NCBI GenBank assembly: GCA_013396655.1 | Contig: WBMV01007712.1 | Span: 744,001 to 808,000, forward strand | From: Campylorhamphus procurvoides | Taxonomy: Eukaryota > Chordata > Aves > Passeriformes > Dendrocolaptidae | Reading direction: 5' to 3' | DNA: 64,000 nt | Part shown: in pieces, positions 46,100 to 57,073 of the stretch | Numbering within the stretch: position 1 is the stretch's first letter | How the letters are laid out: every line of letters starts with the position of its first letter | Notes under the pieces: generated by a model | Database searches by the model: none | What the model saw: the letters and a program-made list of their open reading frames with translations, nothing else | What the model was told of the DNA's origin: nothing | Translations under genes and position numbers: made by a program

Positions 46100-49000
46100 C
46101 TTTGGAAAAGAAAAAAATAAACAGGAGCTTTAGAGGCACTGAATCAGTGACAGCTAAACAGACTCACTCATTAACATAATTCAGTATCTTTATAATAATG
46201 GAAGGTTATTAAAGCTCAAGTATCTTATATTTTAAAACTTAATTTCATAGCCACGTGAATCACAGAAATAAAAATATGGAATACTGACAGAACTGCTTTT
46301 TCCGATGGCAGACCTTCCTGTGCTGAGTGAGGGAGCAATGCCACAAGTGGCTTTGCCCAGTTCAGTAAAGTCAGATGCAAAATCACAGTCATTTCCTAAA
46401 CCTGCAGTTAAACTCAGCCTCCAGCAAAGTGTTTTCCAGAAATTAATTGTTCCTTCTTCCAAAAAGCTGCACTACCTCTATTTGGGATAGAATTTCTCCT
46501 CTTCCCTTGTTTTTCTTTACCATTTCCCCTCAGGTCTTCTCTCCCTGGTTTGCTGAGTTAGAAATCTCTATTTTTGGCCAAGGATTCAGTTCCTTTGGCA
46601 GGCCAGCTCTGAGGGGAACAAAACTTCTTGTTGCTAAAGGGAAATAAAATGGAAGTTTTATATACATCCACTGGGAAAAGTCTGATAGATCCTGAGGATC
46701 TACATGGAGGTGAGAATTGCCCTTTTCCCAGGAACATGGGTCATTACTAGGGGATGTTCCTGAGATGAAAATAAAGCACTGGTGACAGCGAGACTCTTAA
46801 GGGCTGCAAGGAGGTGCTACTGGTCCCACATCCTTGTCCTAAACATAATGTCCAAGTTTCTGTTTTAAGTCACAGGAGTCATACAACATTATATAATGCC
46901 CTTGGGGTATAGGGAATGAAAAGTGTGTCCCTCAGTGGGGTTGACTCCTGTTTAATACTGGAAGGCCAAGGTAAAAATCACAGATTCGACAGATTTAATC
47001 ATAATAAACCACAAAGCTGAATATTTGGCTCTTCACAGGGATATTTAGAAATGCAAAATAGCTTGGCTGAAATGCACCTACAAATTCCTTTTAGAAATTG
47101 GGCTTACCTCAAAATAAAGTCTGAATGCTGTATCCACTCATTTCTGAGTGGTGTGGAGGACAAGAAAGTGGCATTTGTGTATTTTTAATAATGCTAAAAA
47201 AACAGTTTTGTAAAGGACTTAATTTGACTCAGAGAATTATTTTTTTCTTTTTTTCTTCATAAAAATGTCAACATTTGCCTGAAAAGAAATGCTGTTTTTC
47301 ACAGGCATCCATTGCGTGAGAACAGCTTACACAAATGCATAACTGGAAGAAAACCACTGAAAGATGAAGGACACAACTGCAATCTCCTGCTACATCCACC
47401 ACTCAGCCCTACAGCTGGAGCTGTTTGGGGCTGCTGGCCCCAGGCAAGGTGTGTCCCCCCAGCTGGGGTCAGGGGGGTGAGCACTGAGATCCCACAGCCT
47501 GCAGTGGGCGGGGGCAGCTCAACGTGCATGTTCTACCCTAGCACAAAATTCTCACACCACAACTCTCCCTCAACTCCTTCAGCCCTCAGGGTCTCCTCAA
47601 GACAATTTAAACAGCATGAATTTTGCATAATATCCAAAACACTTCTTCTTCCATAGTGCAGGAACTCTCTGCATTGAAATCTTACTTTGCTCTCAATGGA
47701 TGTAATAAAGTTAAACTTTCCTTTTTCTATTTTTTTTTTCTTTGAAGAACACAGTCTGTGTGTATGACATGTCCACAAATGAGCATGTTCCAGTGTTCAC
47801 AAACACATGTGTATTGCACTTTATTTTTTAATTCTAGTTATAATTCTGCACTCCATAATAAAGATCAAATCTTTTTTTTATCTCTGTTGCTATACCACAA
47901 GCTTCATTACCAATTAATGATGTTTAACGGGTAGCTAAATTGGCATTAAATGGAGACATTAAATAAAGATAATGTTTTTTCATTAATGAGATTACTGAAG
48001 TAGTATTATGTATCACTTTTATGCTGAATTGCTAATGAAATAGAATTACTCCTTTCTCATTTACAAAGCTGACTTTTAGAACGATTCCTTTTTTTTTATT
48101 TGCTCTGCCACTCAAGGCCTTTTGCCGATGCAAGTATATAAACTACCTCTGAAAATACTGTTACTTCACGCTTAGATTAGCCCCATTTGTTAGAGTATGG
48201 TGCTAATAACACCAAGTTTGCAGGTTCAAAGCCTACATGGGGCATAGGGCTGGACTTCATCGTTGTGGGTCCCTTCCAACCCAGAATATTCTGTGAAATC
48301 TGTGATTCTGTGAGATTATTTCTGAGTACTATTTCATAGCACAGATGCGTTCTATTTATATCAAGCATGTTGTTGTTTCACAGTACCTGGTACAGTCTAA
48401 TTGTTCACCCATCAAGAATAAAGGGTAACCACCAAAAACATAGTAACAGGAATAGCAGGGTAATTAGTATTTTTTAAAGTTCTCAATAAACTCCCTCTGA
48501 AATGTCAAAGGACTAACCTACACATGGACCTACATACCCCATCAGAAAAGAATTCAGACACACTGAAATTGCATGGAAGGACTGGATAAACTGATGAATT
48601 GGAAGCTCAAGCAACAGACAGGGAGGCACCTCCATGGTAAAATCCCCAGCAAATAAGCAGCAATTTCAGACATCATCCATGTCTGGGCTGTTCTTTCAAT
48701 TTCCAAAACAAATCTGAAAAGTCTGCACTAAATCTTCTGAAAGTTGGTGATAGTTCTATTTTTATTTTTTATTTCATTTTGATGTAACTGTGGCTTATCT
48801 TATTCAATACCAGTCTGTCAAACATAATAACAGCATAATCTACTGTGATCTACGTCACTGTGAAGGAACATGTTCTGTGTCTGCATGCACAGTGTGTGAC
48901 TCCAGCGCAGCTGTGACAGCAGCCTTTTCCTATGCAGTCCTTCCAACCTTCTCTCTGAGGTGTTGGGATTGATTTTACCAAGCCAAATATCAATAATGAA

Positions 49001-49219
49001 ATTACTTCAAATTAGTTTGTCTGCTGTTCCCTCACCTGATGGTTTTTTTCCAGCAAAAGGTGTCACAATCTACTGGAAAAAAAATGTAATTATTATTTCC
49101 TGAAAAGCAACACCAACAAAACCAGCCACTGCTACTGTTTGGAAACACTCCTTGCATATGGTTGAATAGTATCACTGAACATGAAGGGGAGGTGGGGGTT
49201 GTAATCACACTCATCTTAC
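46100..49219 (-). other. Intron 9
   Basis: This intron has donor GTAAGA and acceptor ttccaaag. It holds a GC- and G-rich patch at 47395-47525 and the tRNA-Ile-derived SINE at 48171-48314. The overlapping frames at 47299-47778 are products of this base composition. Confidence 0.85.
48171..48314 (+). mobile_element. tRNA-Ile-derived SINE with CR1-type tail (TguSINE1-like)
   Basis: The 5' part follows tRNA-Ile(AAT): tgttagagtatggtgctaat contains the anticodon arm with AAT at 48205-48207, and the B box ggttcaaagcc lies at 48223-48233. The 3' part, gtgggtcccttccaacccag and then attctgtg units, is the hallmark 3' end of avian CR1 LINEs, which mobilise such SINEs. tRNA-Ile SINEs with CR1 tails are known from passerines as TguSINE1. 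The copy is full-length-like but mutated, with several changes in the tRNA stems, so it is not a functional tRNA gene. Confidence 0.85.
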
Positions 49220-49374
49220 CTTAGGATAAGGATACTGCTTTCCTTTGGGATACAAGTCTCCAGTAAACCGGGGAATAACCATGTTTGGTACCAAGGAGTC
49301 ATTTATGGTCAGGAAGGCCAGTCTCTCACCGTCTGGAGACCACCAGTGGGCAATGTGAGAATGAAGAAGTTCCT
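49220..49374 (-). CDS. DPP10: DPP10 exon 9
   Basis: This 155-nt exon encodes [20 protein letters not shown], then [20 protein letters not shown] and [11 protein letters not shown]. It begins with AG, which completes a Glu codon with exon 8. The three successive Glu residues (about 232-234) correspond to the EEE of DPP4, which holds the substrate N-terminus. [12 protein letters not shown] is the classic propeller blade motif. The sequon NDS (Asn about 257) matches a human glycosylation position. The acceptor is tttgcag and the donor GTAAGA. Confidence 0.97.
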
Positions 49375-52300
49375 CTGCAAAACCAGAGTTCCTCAGGGTC
49401 GATAAAAAAAACTATCACAGTTTCCAGCTTGCTCAGTTGGCACAGAATTATTCTCCCTGTACCTATGTGAAATGTGTCTATTGTAATTTCAGTAATTTCA
49501 CATTATCCTGGGTTGAATGTTTGAATAACAAGGCATATCAAACGACCAAACTTTAATCATTTTCTTCAAATGAATACTTCCACTGACATCAATAAATCAT
49601 CTAAACGTGAATGATTGTAACTGCCATATGTTTAGTTATATTGCATTCCAATAGATGTGTTTAATTAAATTTTAAATTATTTGGATCATTTCAAGGAGTT
49701 TTGTTTGCTTTTGGTTTTTTTAGCATTGTCAATCTTTTTTTTTTCCTTTTCTTATATGAAATTCAGTGCATCTGATTTCTCTGAGTTGTGGCACCTGGTA
49801 ACATGCAAATCCTTACACAGTGACATTTATGCACTTATTTTTGGAGTCCAGTATTTTGACTTTGTTGTCTCAGCCTAATGGACAGCTTTAATTCTCAGGA
49901 AATTCAGTTTTTCTGCAATGCAATTTTTTGAAAATCCAAACAAAACTTTCCTTTTAATCCAAATTTTATTTGCTTTGCAAATGAAAGTAATTCTCAAAGA
50001 TGTCATACAATGTTTTCTTATGTTTATTTTCATTGTATTTCATATTCAGAAGAAACAAATCAGAAACAACCCCAGACACAGCAACCCTGCAGCTCCTGAG
50101 CAGTTCCAAATTCACCCTGTAGAGGTTCTCTGTTTTCACTCGTGAAAAGACAGACTTTTGTTTCATTATGTATCTGTTATATTGACTTGCTGGTAAGGAT
50201 TTTGCAATTAATTTTGAAGAATTTTGCTGGAAAACTAAGTGAGAATAGTGTATGAAGGGGAACAAAGGCCTGACTGCATACCTAATTTGAGAGCCTACCT
50301 AACAAAACTACTTCAATTGTCAATAGAGACTCTCCAAGATGCTAATCAGACTCTGAGTGTTCTGAAGCAGCTTAATGGGTTGAATTATCTAAGGTTAGTT
50401 GCAATGAAGCTGGGACCTAAATTCAAAGTTATATATTCTGGGTCATGCTTCTCTCCCTGGTTGGATAACTAAAACCTTTTACACAGGAGAAGAGCAGAGA
50501 ATGAATGGTGAATATCAGGTAGCAAAAATCACAACTGTGCTTGTTTTAAAATATTAGTTTGCATTTAGACAAGGTTATTCGCACGAAAAAAATGCTTTGT
50601 AAGGTAAAATGCTAATAACAAAGGCAAATGGTAAAAGAAAACAAATGAGGTCAAAGTAGGAACAGTGCTGGATTCTACTGAAAATCTCTTAACTTCATCT
50701 GGACACTATTCAATCTGCTCAGCTTCTGATGCTCTTAGAAACATCACTGAAAGTAGAGCACTGCTCTAATTTAAACAGTGGTTAATGGGAAAGAAGCAGT
50801 ATGTTCATTCATGCCAATGCACATGGACTGGGCTCCTCCAATGTGTGTAGACAGAATTCCCTTTTACCCCAATTTTAATGATGTATTTTATTGAGAGGAG
50901 TTCACCCACCAGCCTGCATCCCTGGGAACCCCATGAGTTCTCTTTAAGTCAGGAAATGCAACACCTATTTGGGACAGGGATCAAAAAACCAGGAAAAGAA
51001 TGGGCAAAATCACTTAAAGAAGGTTAAGGTTTTAGAACAGGCTTTGGGAGGAAGGCATTGCGACATGCATCATCTTCCACAACACTTCAGAAACTTTCTA
51101 TCTCTTCTCATGGCTGTGACTCTCTTACCAACTTTCCTTTGTTTTAGTCAAAACTTGATATATATCAACTCAAATGAGCTTAAATTCTTCACTTTGCATA
51201 CTGTCAGGTATGCAAAGAATTTTTTTATATGCACTCCATTTTAAGAATATGGAGTGCAAATAAAATGATATTCCATTTCAAAAATGTCCATTTTGAAATA
51301 AGCTGCCATACTAAAACATTTCAAAACATCAATAGAAATCTTGGAAGTGCCAGATTTCTATTGCCTGAGCAATGCAAAGGACCATGTTAACTTAAGTTCA
51401 CTTGGGCAGAGGTTTTAAAAAAAACTCAAGGTGACCTGTTTGCTCATAACTACTGAAGTGCCAAACAGTATTTTTAAGGGCCATGTTGTATGCTCCTTGT
51501 TGTATGGCATTAACAGCACTCCTAAAAAACACTCTGCCTTGAAAAATCTCTGATTATTTAACACCGAACTATTTATTTACAGAATATTTGTGTCCCACAG
51601 AAAGCGAAACTGAAGTGTGTATTCATTTATCAAGCTGGAGAACCTGCTCCCTTTTTCTTTTGGTTATATTTATTATTGTTATGTTAAAAGCAATTTGTGT
51701 GCAGAGAGAAACATTCTGTGTTACTACACAGAAGGTGGCTGTAGAAGACAAGAGGGCATTACAGACTGAACTATTCTCCACTCCAATTTGTTAATGCTTG
51801 CCAGCAAGAGTAACTTTTCCAGGACTATAGCACAACCTGATTTAAGCAAAAGCAGCAACCACTGTTGAGGTAACACTATGACACTTTTAGGCTTTGCCAA
51901 AGCACTCAAATAGGATTCAAGCACATTCTTAAACACAATGCCACTGACTGGCTTGAGGGGCTCGGGTCTCTTGAAGGTTGTGCTGACACAGAGCACATCA
52001 ACCACCACTGGAGCTGAAGGAGAGACACCAATAAAAGGGAGACACCAGGCACTAACATCTGGGATCACCTTTCACTATGTGTCCAGTGCTAAAAAAGAAA
52101 ACGTAGCTGATTCTATTTCTAAACTACAGTTATTCAGTGCCCTCTTCTATTGGGATGATTTAACTGTAAACAGGCTGTCACTGTTCATACAAGAAGTGAA
52201 ATGAGCCCTTTCCCTCCCCACTTTTTCATGCTACCCAGTTTCATCATATATTTGATACATTCTGGTTGAAAATAAATTCCTCTTCCCCAGAAAACATTGC

Positions 52301-52466
52301 TATATGCAAACCAGCAGTCAATACAAAGGCAATCTGGCAGGAAAATGAGAAGGCAAAAAAAGCAAACCTAACCATAGCATTTTCTGAACTGAACAGATCT
52401 GTGCTGTTGAGTCTGTACAAGGACCTTTCATCTGCTTTAACAAACAGATATATTCATCCAGCTTAC
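49375..52466 (-). other. Intron 8
   Basis: This 3.1-kb intron, with donor GTAAGC and acceptor ttttgcag, contains a cluster of three short inverted repeats at 51192-51299. No exon or recent transposon was seen. Confidence 0.85.
51192..51299. repeat. Three adjacent short inverted repeats
   Basis: Three hairpin-forming pairs follow one another. CTTTGCATAC (51192-51201) pairs with GTATGCAAAG (51208-51217). GCACTCCAT (51231-51239) pairs with ATGGAGTGC (51249-51257). ATTTCAAAA (51275-51283) pairs with TTTTGAAAT (51291-51299). All arms are perfect. Their origin is unknown. Confidence 0.85.
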
Positions 52467-52587
52467 CTTCATATAACCAGTCTGCAATTCCATTAAAAAT
52501 AATTCCTTCTTTTCCCGAGGATGTCAGGCGCAATGAGCTACTCTTTACATCAGGCTGATAGTAGATGTTATTTTCAAATATATAAAT
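52467..52587 (-). CDS. DPP10: DPP10 exon 8 (most 5' exon in window)
   Basis: This 121-nt exon starts in phase 0 with IYIFENNIYYQPDVKSSSLR, then LTSSGKEGIIFNGIADWLYE and a split Glu codon. IFENNIYY and NGI-DWLYEEE are conserved in the S9B family, and the latter leads into the glutamate motif that binds the substrate amino terminus in DPP4. It corresponds to about residue 193 onward. The acceptor is ccttacccag and the donor GTAAGC. The preceding exon, expected to encode AAWGVQGQQL, was not found before the window ends. Confidence 0.97.
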
Positions 52588-55500
52588 CTGGGTAAGGTAA
52601 GAGAGATGGAGACAAAAAAGAACATTTTGGTAGATATAAATGAATGTTCAGCAATGAATACATAATTTCCTCAGGATCAGAACAGTCTGTGGAATAATTC
52701 AGCATGAGTTTCCACCAACATGGGCTTCATATTCCCTTTTATTATCAAGTTGGACAAACTAAGCAAACTTTTAATACTTATGGCAAGCCTAATCCTTCCT
52801 TTGAAATTGCCTTCTCAGTTGACTGTTTCTATTCACTTTAAGAAATATTATTAGATACCTCAAAATCATAGAAGAGACAAGTTTTATAACAGCTGAATAG
52901 ATAAAGAAATTTTCCATTGATTCTATTCTATCCAATAAAACCATCTGGTTTTCTAACAGTGAAATGAGACACACTTCTGCAAGGACATATAACATAGTAC
53001 ATACATTGTAAATAAAAGTTCCAGCTTCATATCATGGTGCGAGAACATGCTGGAAAAGCAAAAACAAATGGCAGCCTGCAGTTAACTTTTCTCAGCATTA
53101 CTTCTGACTGACACACAAACATTTCACCTTACGTGTTCTATATATTTTTCAAGTTTAGGCTCTTCACCCTCCTTTTCCTGTGAGCAAGACTGGACAGGCA
53201 GTCCTTTCCTTCTGCACTGCCACTCCTCAGCCTTGGCTGCTTTTCTTTCCCCGCACACTTTGTTGCAAAGGATATCAGGCTCACTCTTTGTGTGAGACTG
53301 AGCTTCAGGCTCAGTGACAAAGCACAATAAGAGAAAGGCAAAGGGAAAATAAAAATATAAAAAGAACAAAAAAAATACTTTGGAGGAGTATGGGGATGGC
53401 AAAAAGGGCAGCAGACACATACAGTGATGATGGGGAAGGTTTATGACATGGAAATACTTATGTTTTCAGTTGTATGCGACAATGGGCTGCATGGTTGCCT
53501 TTCTACTACCAGCCAGGAGACCTTTGAGCACTTCACTGCCACACAGTTTAGGCATGTGGTGTCCCAGAGCTCATCCTTGGCCCTATCCTTCTGAGTCCAA
53601 GCTAATAAAGACCAAGCAACTGAGATACTAACAAGCCAGAAACTACAGATGGGTATAGAAAGAAGAACTACAGCTACTATAATTTCCTGTAGTAATGCCC
53701 TTAATTCTTTTTGTCTGTACTCCCACATTTCTCATTTTCCTGATTGCCAATGCCTGTCACTGGACTCTGTGTCATCTAAAACCATCTCACAGTTGTAGCC
53801 TTTTTGTTTCTTTTGTTAAATTACAATGGCCATGTAGGTGGTTCCACAGCTTAACAATGGGATCAATCTATCAGCAATATTATGCACCACATTGATTCAC
53901 ACTTAAGAAAATGCAGGTAACAACACTAAGGAAGCAATACGCAACAGATTTTTGTTACACAATTTCAGCAATGTACACTAATATACAGTGTCTCAGGGAG
54001 TCTAATGTGAAGTAAATATAGTTCCACCAAAGACCATTTAAAAAGCCTAGTCATTTATCATTCTCTCATACTTCTATGATAAATGACTTATGGGAAAATA
54101 CTAACCAAAGAGCAAAGTTTGATTATCACTATTACTGCTGTTCCCTTTGCTTCTAAATTACCATCTGAAATAGATTTCCCTATGAGTCCCCAAACTAATG
54201 ATTTTTAACAGTAGCCACTTCATGATTTCTGCTGCAGAAAGCAATAAAGCTGAGGTTTCTTCATACCATGAGCAATGCAATGATTTAACCATTACTGGGA
54301 ACCAGGAGTGACTCAGAACTAAGACTTTTATGTTCAGAAATTCAAAACGCAGCAGTGAGTTCAAAACTGAAGTGGAAATAGTTCATCCAGTTTGAATAAT
54401 CCATAATGTACTGAGCAGTAATCACATTTCTAGTTTTATAAATAGTATTTTGTACAGCTGAGAATTTAAGGGAAGTTGACGTATGACCTGGCATCCACAA
54501 CAAAAGAAAAGAAGGATTACAGAAAGCTGGATATATCAAAATTTTGAAATAATATCAACAAGAACTTCATGTAAATGTGTACTTTCACAGTAAAAATGCA
54601 CTTTTTTTCTAAAGTAAAAGAAACAGATAAAAACAGTAACAAGGCATGGTTAATTGCTTAACCAAGAAACCCAGATAATTTAGCCAAGTACGTTTATTAT
54701 GTGAACTAAAAATATTCCTATCAGACTACATTACAGGTAGACTAAGTAGTGAAAACCACCCAACTATGCGCTAGTAAGGAGCAATTACAGCTGACAATCG
54801 CTTCTTATATAAACAACAGCTTTCAAGAGATTACCAAAAAAGCCTACTTGATAAAATGATTATATTTTATTTAAGCTTCTTTAATTAAATGAGATCAATC
54901 TAATTAATTTTGGAAGATCAGGAGCATCATTTTTGCTTTTCTCCCCCCCCTTTGTATTTTTAATGGTGAGGATACTCACATTGTCTTGTCTCTGCAATGA
55001 AAAGCTTTCGTTTAAAACCATCAATGCCAGTCAAGCTACAGAATTAAGGAGCACTTGTTATAGGACAGAACCATAAAAAGGGTCTTTAATCCTGTTATTA
55101 CTAGTTAGCAGGCATTGCTAATTCCATTTGACAGATTTAAGATAAGTAAATAACTCAAAAAGATGTGCCACCGACTGCCGGCTGCCTCAGCTTTATTCCC
55201 CATTGTTTTCATAAAGCAGCTTTTTCTCCATCTTCAACCAGTTCTCAGTCACCCTCTGAACACCCTCACAATCTTCTTAGTCTGCTCTGTCATACAAAGT
55301 TTCTCTTCTTTCCTCACCGCTCCTGACAAGTGTTCCTTCAGCTTTGAAAGCTACTCCAAACTCCATCTTTTTTCTTGAACATCTGTATTGGAACATTTTA
55401 CAGTTCTGGAAAACCTTTAAAGCGGCCCAGTGGCTCTTTCTCTAGCAAGCCTCATGCTCGTTGCTTAAAAGAATTAACATTAAAAATGATGAATTTATGT

Positions 55501-57040
55501 TCCATTGCAAAACATTTATGAAATCCACCCGCTCATGTTCCATGACACAACTAAACTGCACATAAATGCACACAGATGATTTAGGGTTGGTAAGTATTGC
55601 TCTGCACTCATTGCCCATAACATTTGAAAAGATCAATATCCCCATGCCTGAGTCTGTAAAAACATCTTAGGAAGACTCATTACAGTCTGTCATTTAATCT
55701 CATCTGTGATTCTGAACACGTGTTCCATTCCAGGAGGTGCCATGAAGTCCTGAACCACTGTTTGTTCCTACAGGAATGGCCCACACTCACTTCCTACAGT
55801 GACACTGCAATCTTCTGCAGTAAGGTCTGTTTCCCTCCATCCCTGAACATGCCAAAGTGCTCATCTGTAATTATTTAACTCATTCACCTCTTGGAAATAA
55901 GGACTTGGGAACTAAAATGTTGATTTCTGCAGCAAAAGAGGCAGCAGAGGTGTAATAGGAGTGATAACATTACTGTCAAGGCACTCAGTAGTGGCCTGAG
56001 AGGCTCTTCACTTTCCTCTGTAAATGCAGGCAGTGGATTCAATTAAGCACAAGTGTTTTGTGTAGACACAAAACCCAATCTCCCATCTGACACACAGGGC
56101 CAAGAAAGGCATTTCTAAAAGGCAGACTCACTGTGAATTCCTCTTCCCACTATCATATTTATATGGTACAAATGTGCCTTATAATGTAACTCTAAAAATA
56201 CTGACATTTTAAGAGATCATCCCTTGAAATTAATTCTGTTCACAAGATTGTGAATAGACCTTTCTCACTTTCTCTAGAACTGGCACCAACAACACCAACC
56301 AGCAACAAAAAGTAGTGTCAAATGTGAAGTGTGCAGTCCAACAATACATAGAAGCTGGATTTGTGAGACACAATTTGGTATTTAAAATTGAGCGAAAGAG
56401 AGAGCAAGCGACTGGGAGAGAACTAAGACTACTTTTCCTGCAACACTGCTTTGATTTAAACTCTCAAGTACTGCAAGGTAGACAGAAAATCCAGACACTG
56501 GGATAAGAATAATTGATCAATAAAAAATAATATCATTGGAGTAGAATTCTGAAAACACATGTGCACTACCTGACTCCAATAAGTAAAACTAAACATGCGC
56601 CCACAGGTTTCCAGGGTGGCGACTTCACATACTTCATCACTTTATATATTGTTTGGAGCAATGTCACATAAACCAAAAATTTCCCTTGCTAGTCTATCTG
56701 CACTCAGGTATCTGAGAGCAAGTAATAATAAAAGGGCTTTTCTTAGTATACACTTGGGTCTATTTACTACATCACAAGTACTAAATTGTTGACTGCAACT
56801 ACTGAATCTTCCCAAACTGCTAAAAGAGGAGTTGCCAACTGTGTATCAGACAGGTATTCTCATGAATATATCAGTGGCTTTGTGCCCAAAATGCTTTCAC
56901 AGCTTTCAGGCATGATGATAAGAGAATAAATTGAAAAAGGCACAAAGTGGAACCAGGCTATGCTACCACATATAAAAAAATATTATTATGCTGTTTTCAA
57001 CCTCTTCTCTTCAACACATCTTTCTAAAGTATTTTTAAAG

Positions 57041-57073
57041 AATTTAAAATTTATTTTAAATAAATTTAAAATT
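57041..57073. repeat. A/T-only palindrome, 33 bp
   Basis: Two 16-base arms around a single T mirror each other with one mismatch. The inner AAATTTATTT (57047-57056) and AAATAAATTT (57058-57067) are a perfect pair. It could extrude as a cruciform but may be only low-complexity sequence. Confidence 0.85.

Larger units (their letters stand above)
6741..52587 (-). other. DPP10: DPP10 gene, partial (exons 8-26)
   Basis: This is the gene body spanning all recognised coding exons of DPP10, an inactive member of the S9B dipeptidyl peptidase family and an auxiliary subunit of Kv4 channels. Nineteen minus-strand exons (121, 155, 98, 124, 39, 108, 92, 48, 122, 48, 99, 70, 195, 55, 100, 59, 73, 74 and 138 nt) sum to 1818 nt and stay in one frame to the stop. 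All junctions are GT-AG. DPP10 rather than DPP6 is shown by GKGYGG (DPP6 has Asp in place of the middle Gly) and by the C-terminal ending LPQEPEEDE. The exon numbers assume the 26-exon human arrangement. The 5' exons lie outside the window. Confidence 0.96.

Noticed and set aside
47299..47778. Frames of up to 114 codons on both strands
   Set aside because: They arise from GC-rich sequence poor in stop codons, and the predicted proteins have biased composition without motifs.
48177..48250. A functional tRNA-Ile gene
   Set aside because: The anticodon arm and B box are recognisable, but the acceptor and D stems are mutated and the sequence runs straight into a CR1-type tail. It is a SINE.
6741..52587. 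An active dipeptidyl peptidase, or DPP6
   Set aside because: The nucleophile is Gly in GKGYGG and the C-terminus is LPQEPEEDE, both specific to DPP10. DPP6 has GKDYGG and a different tail.
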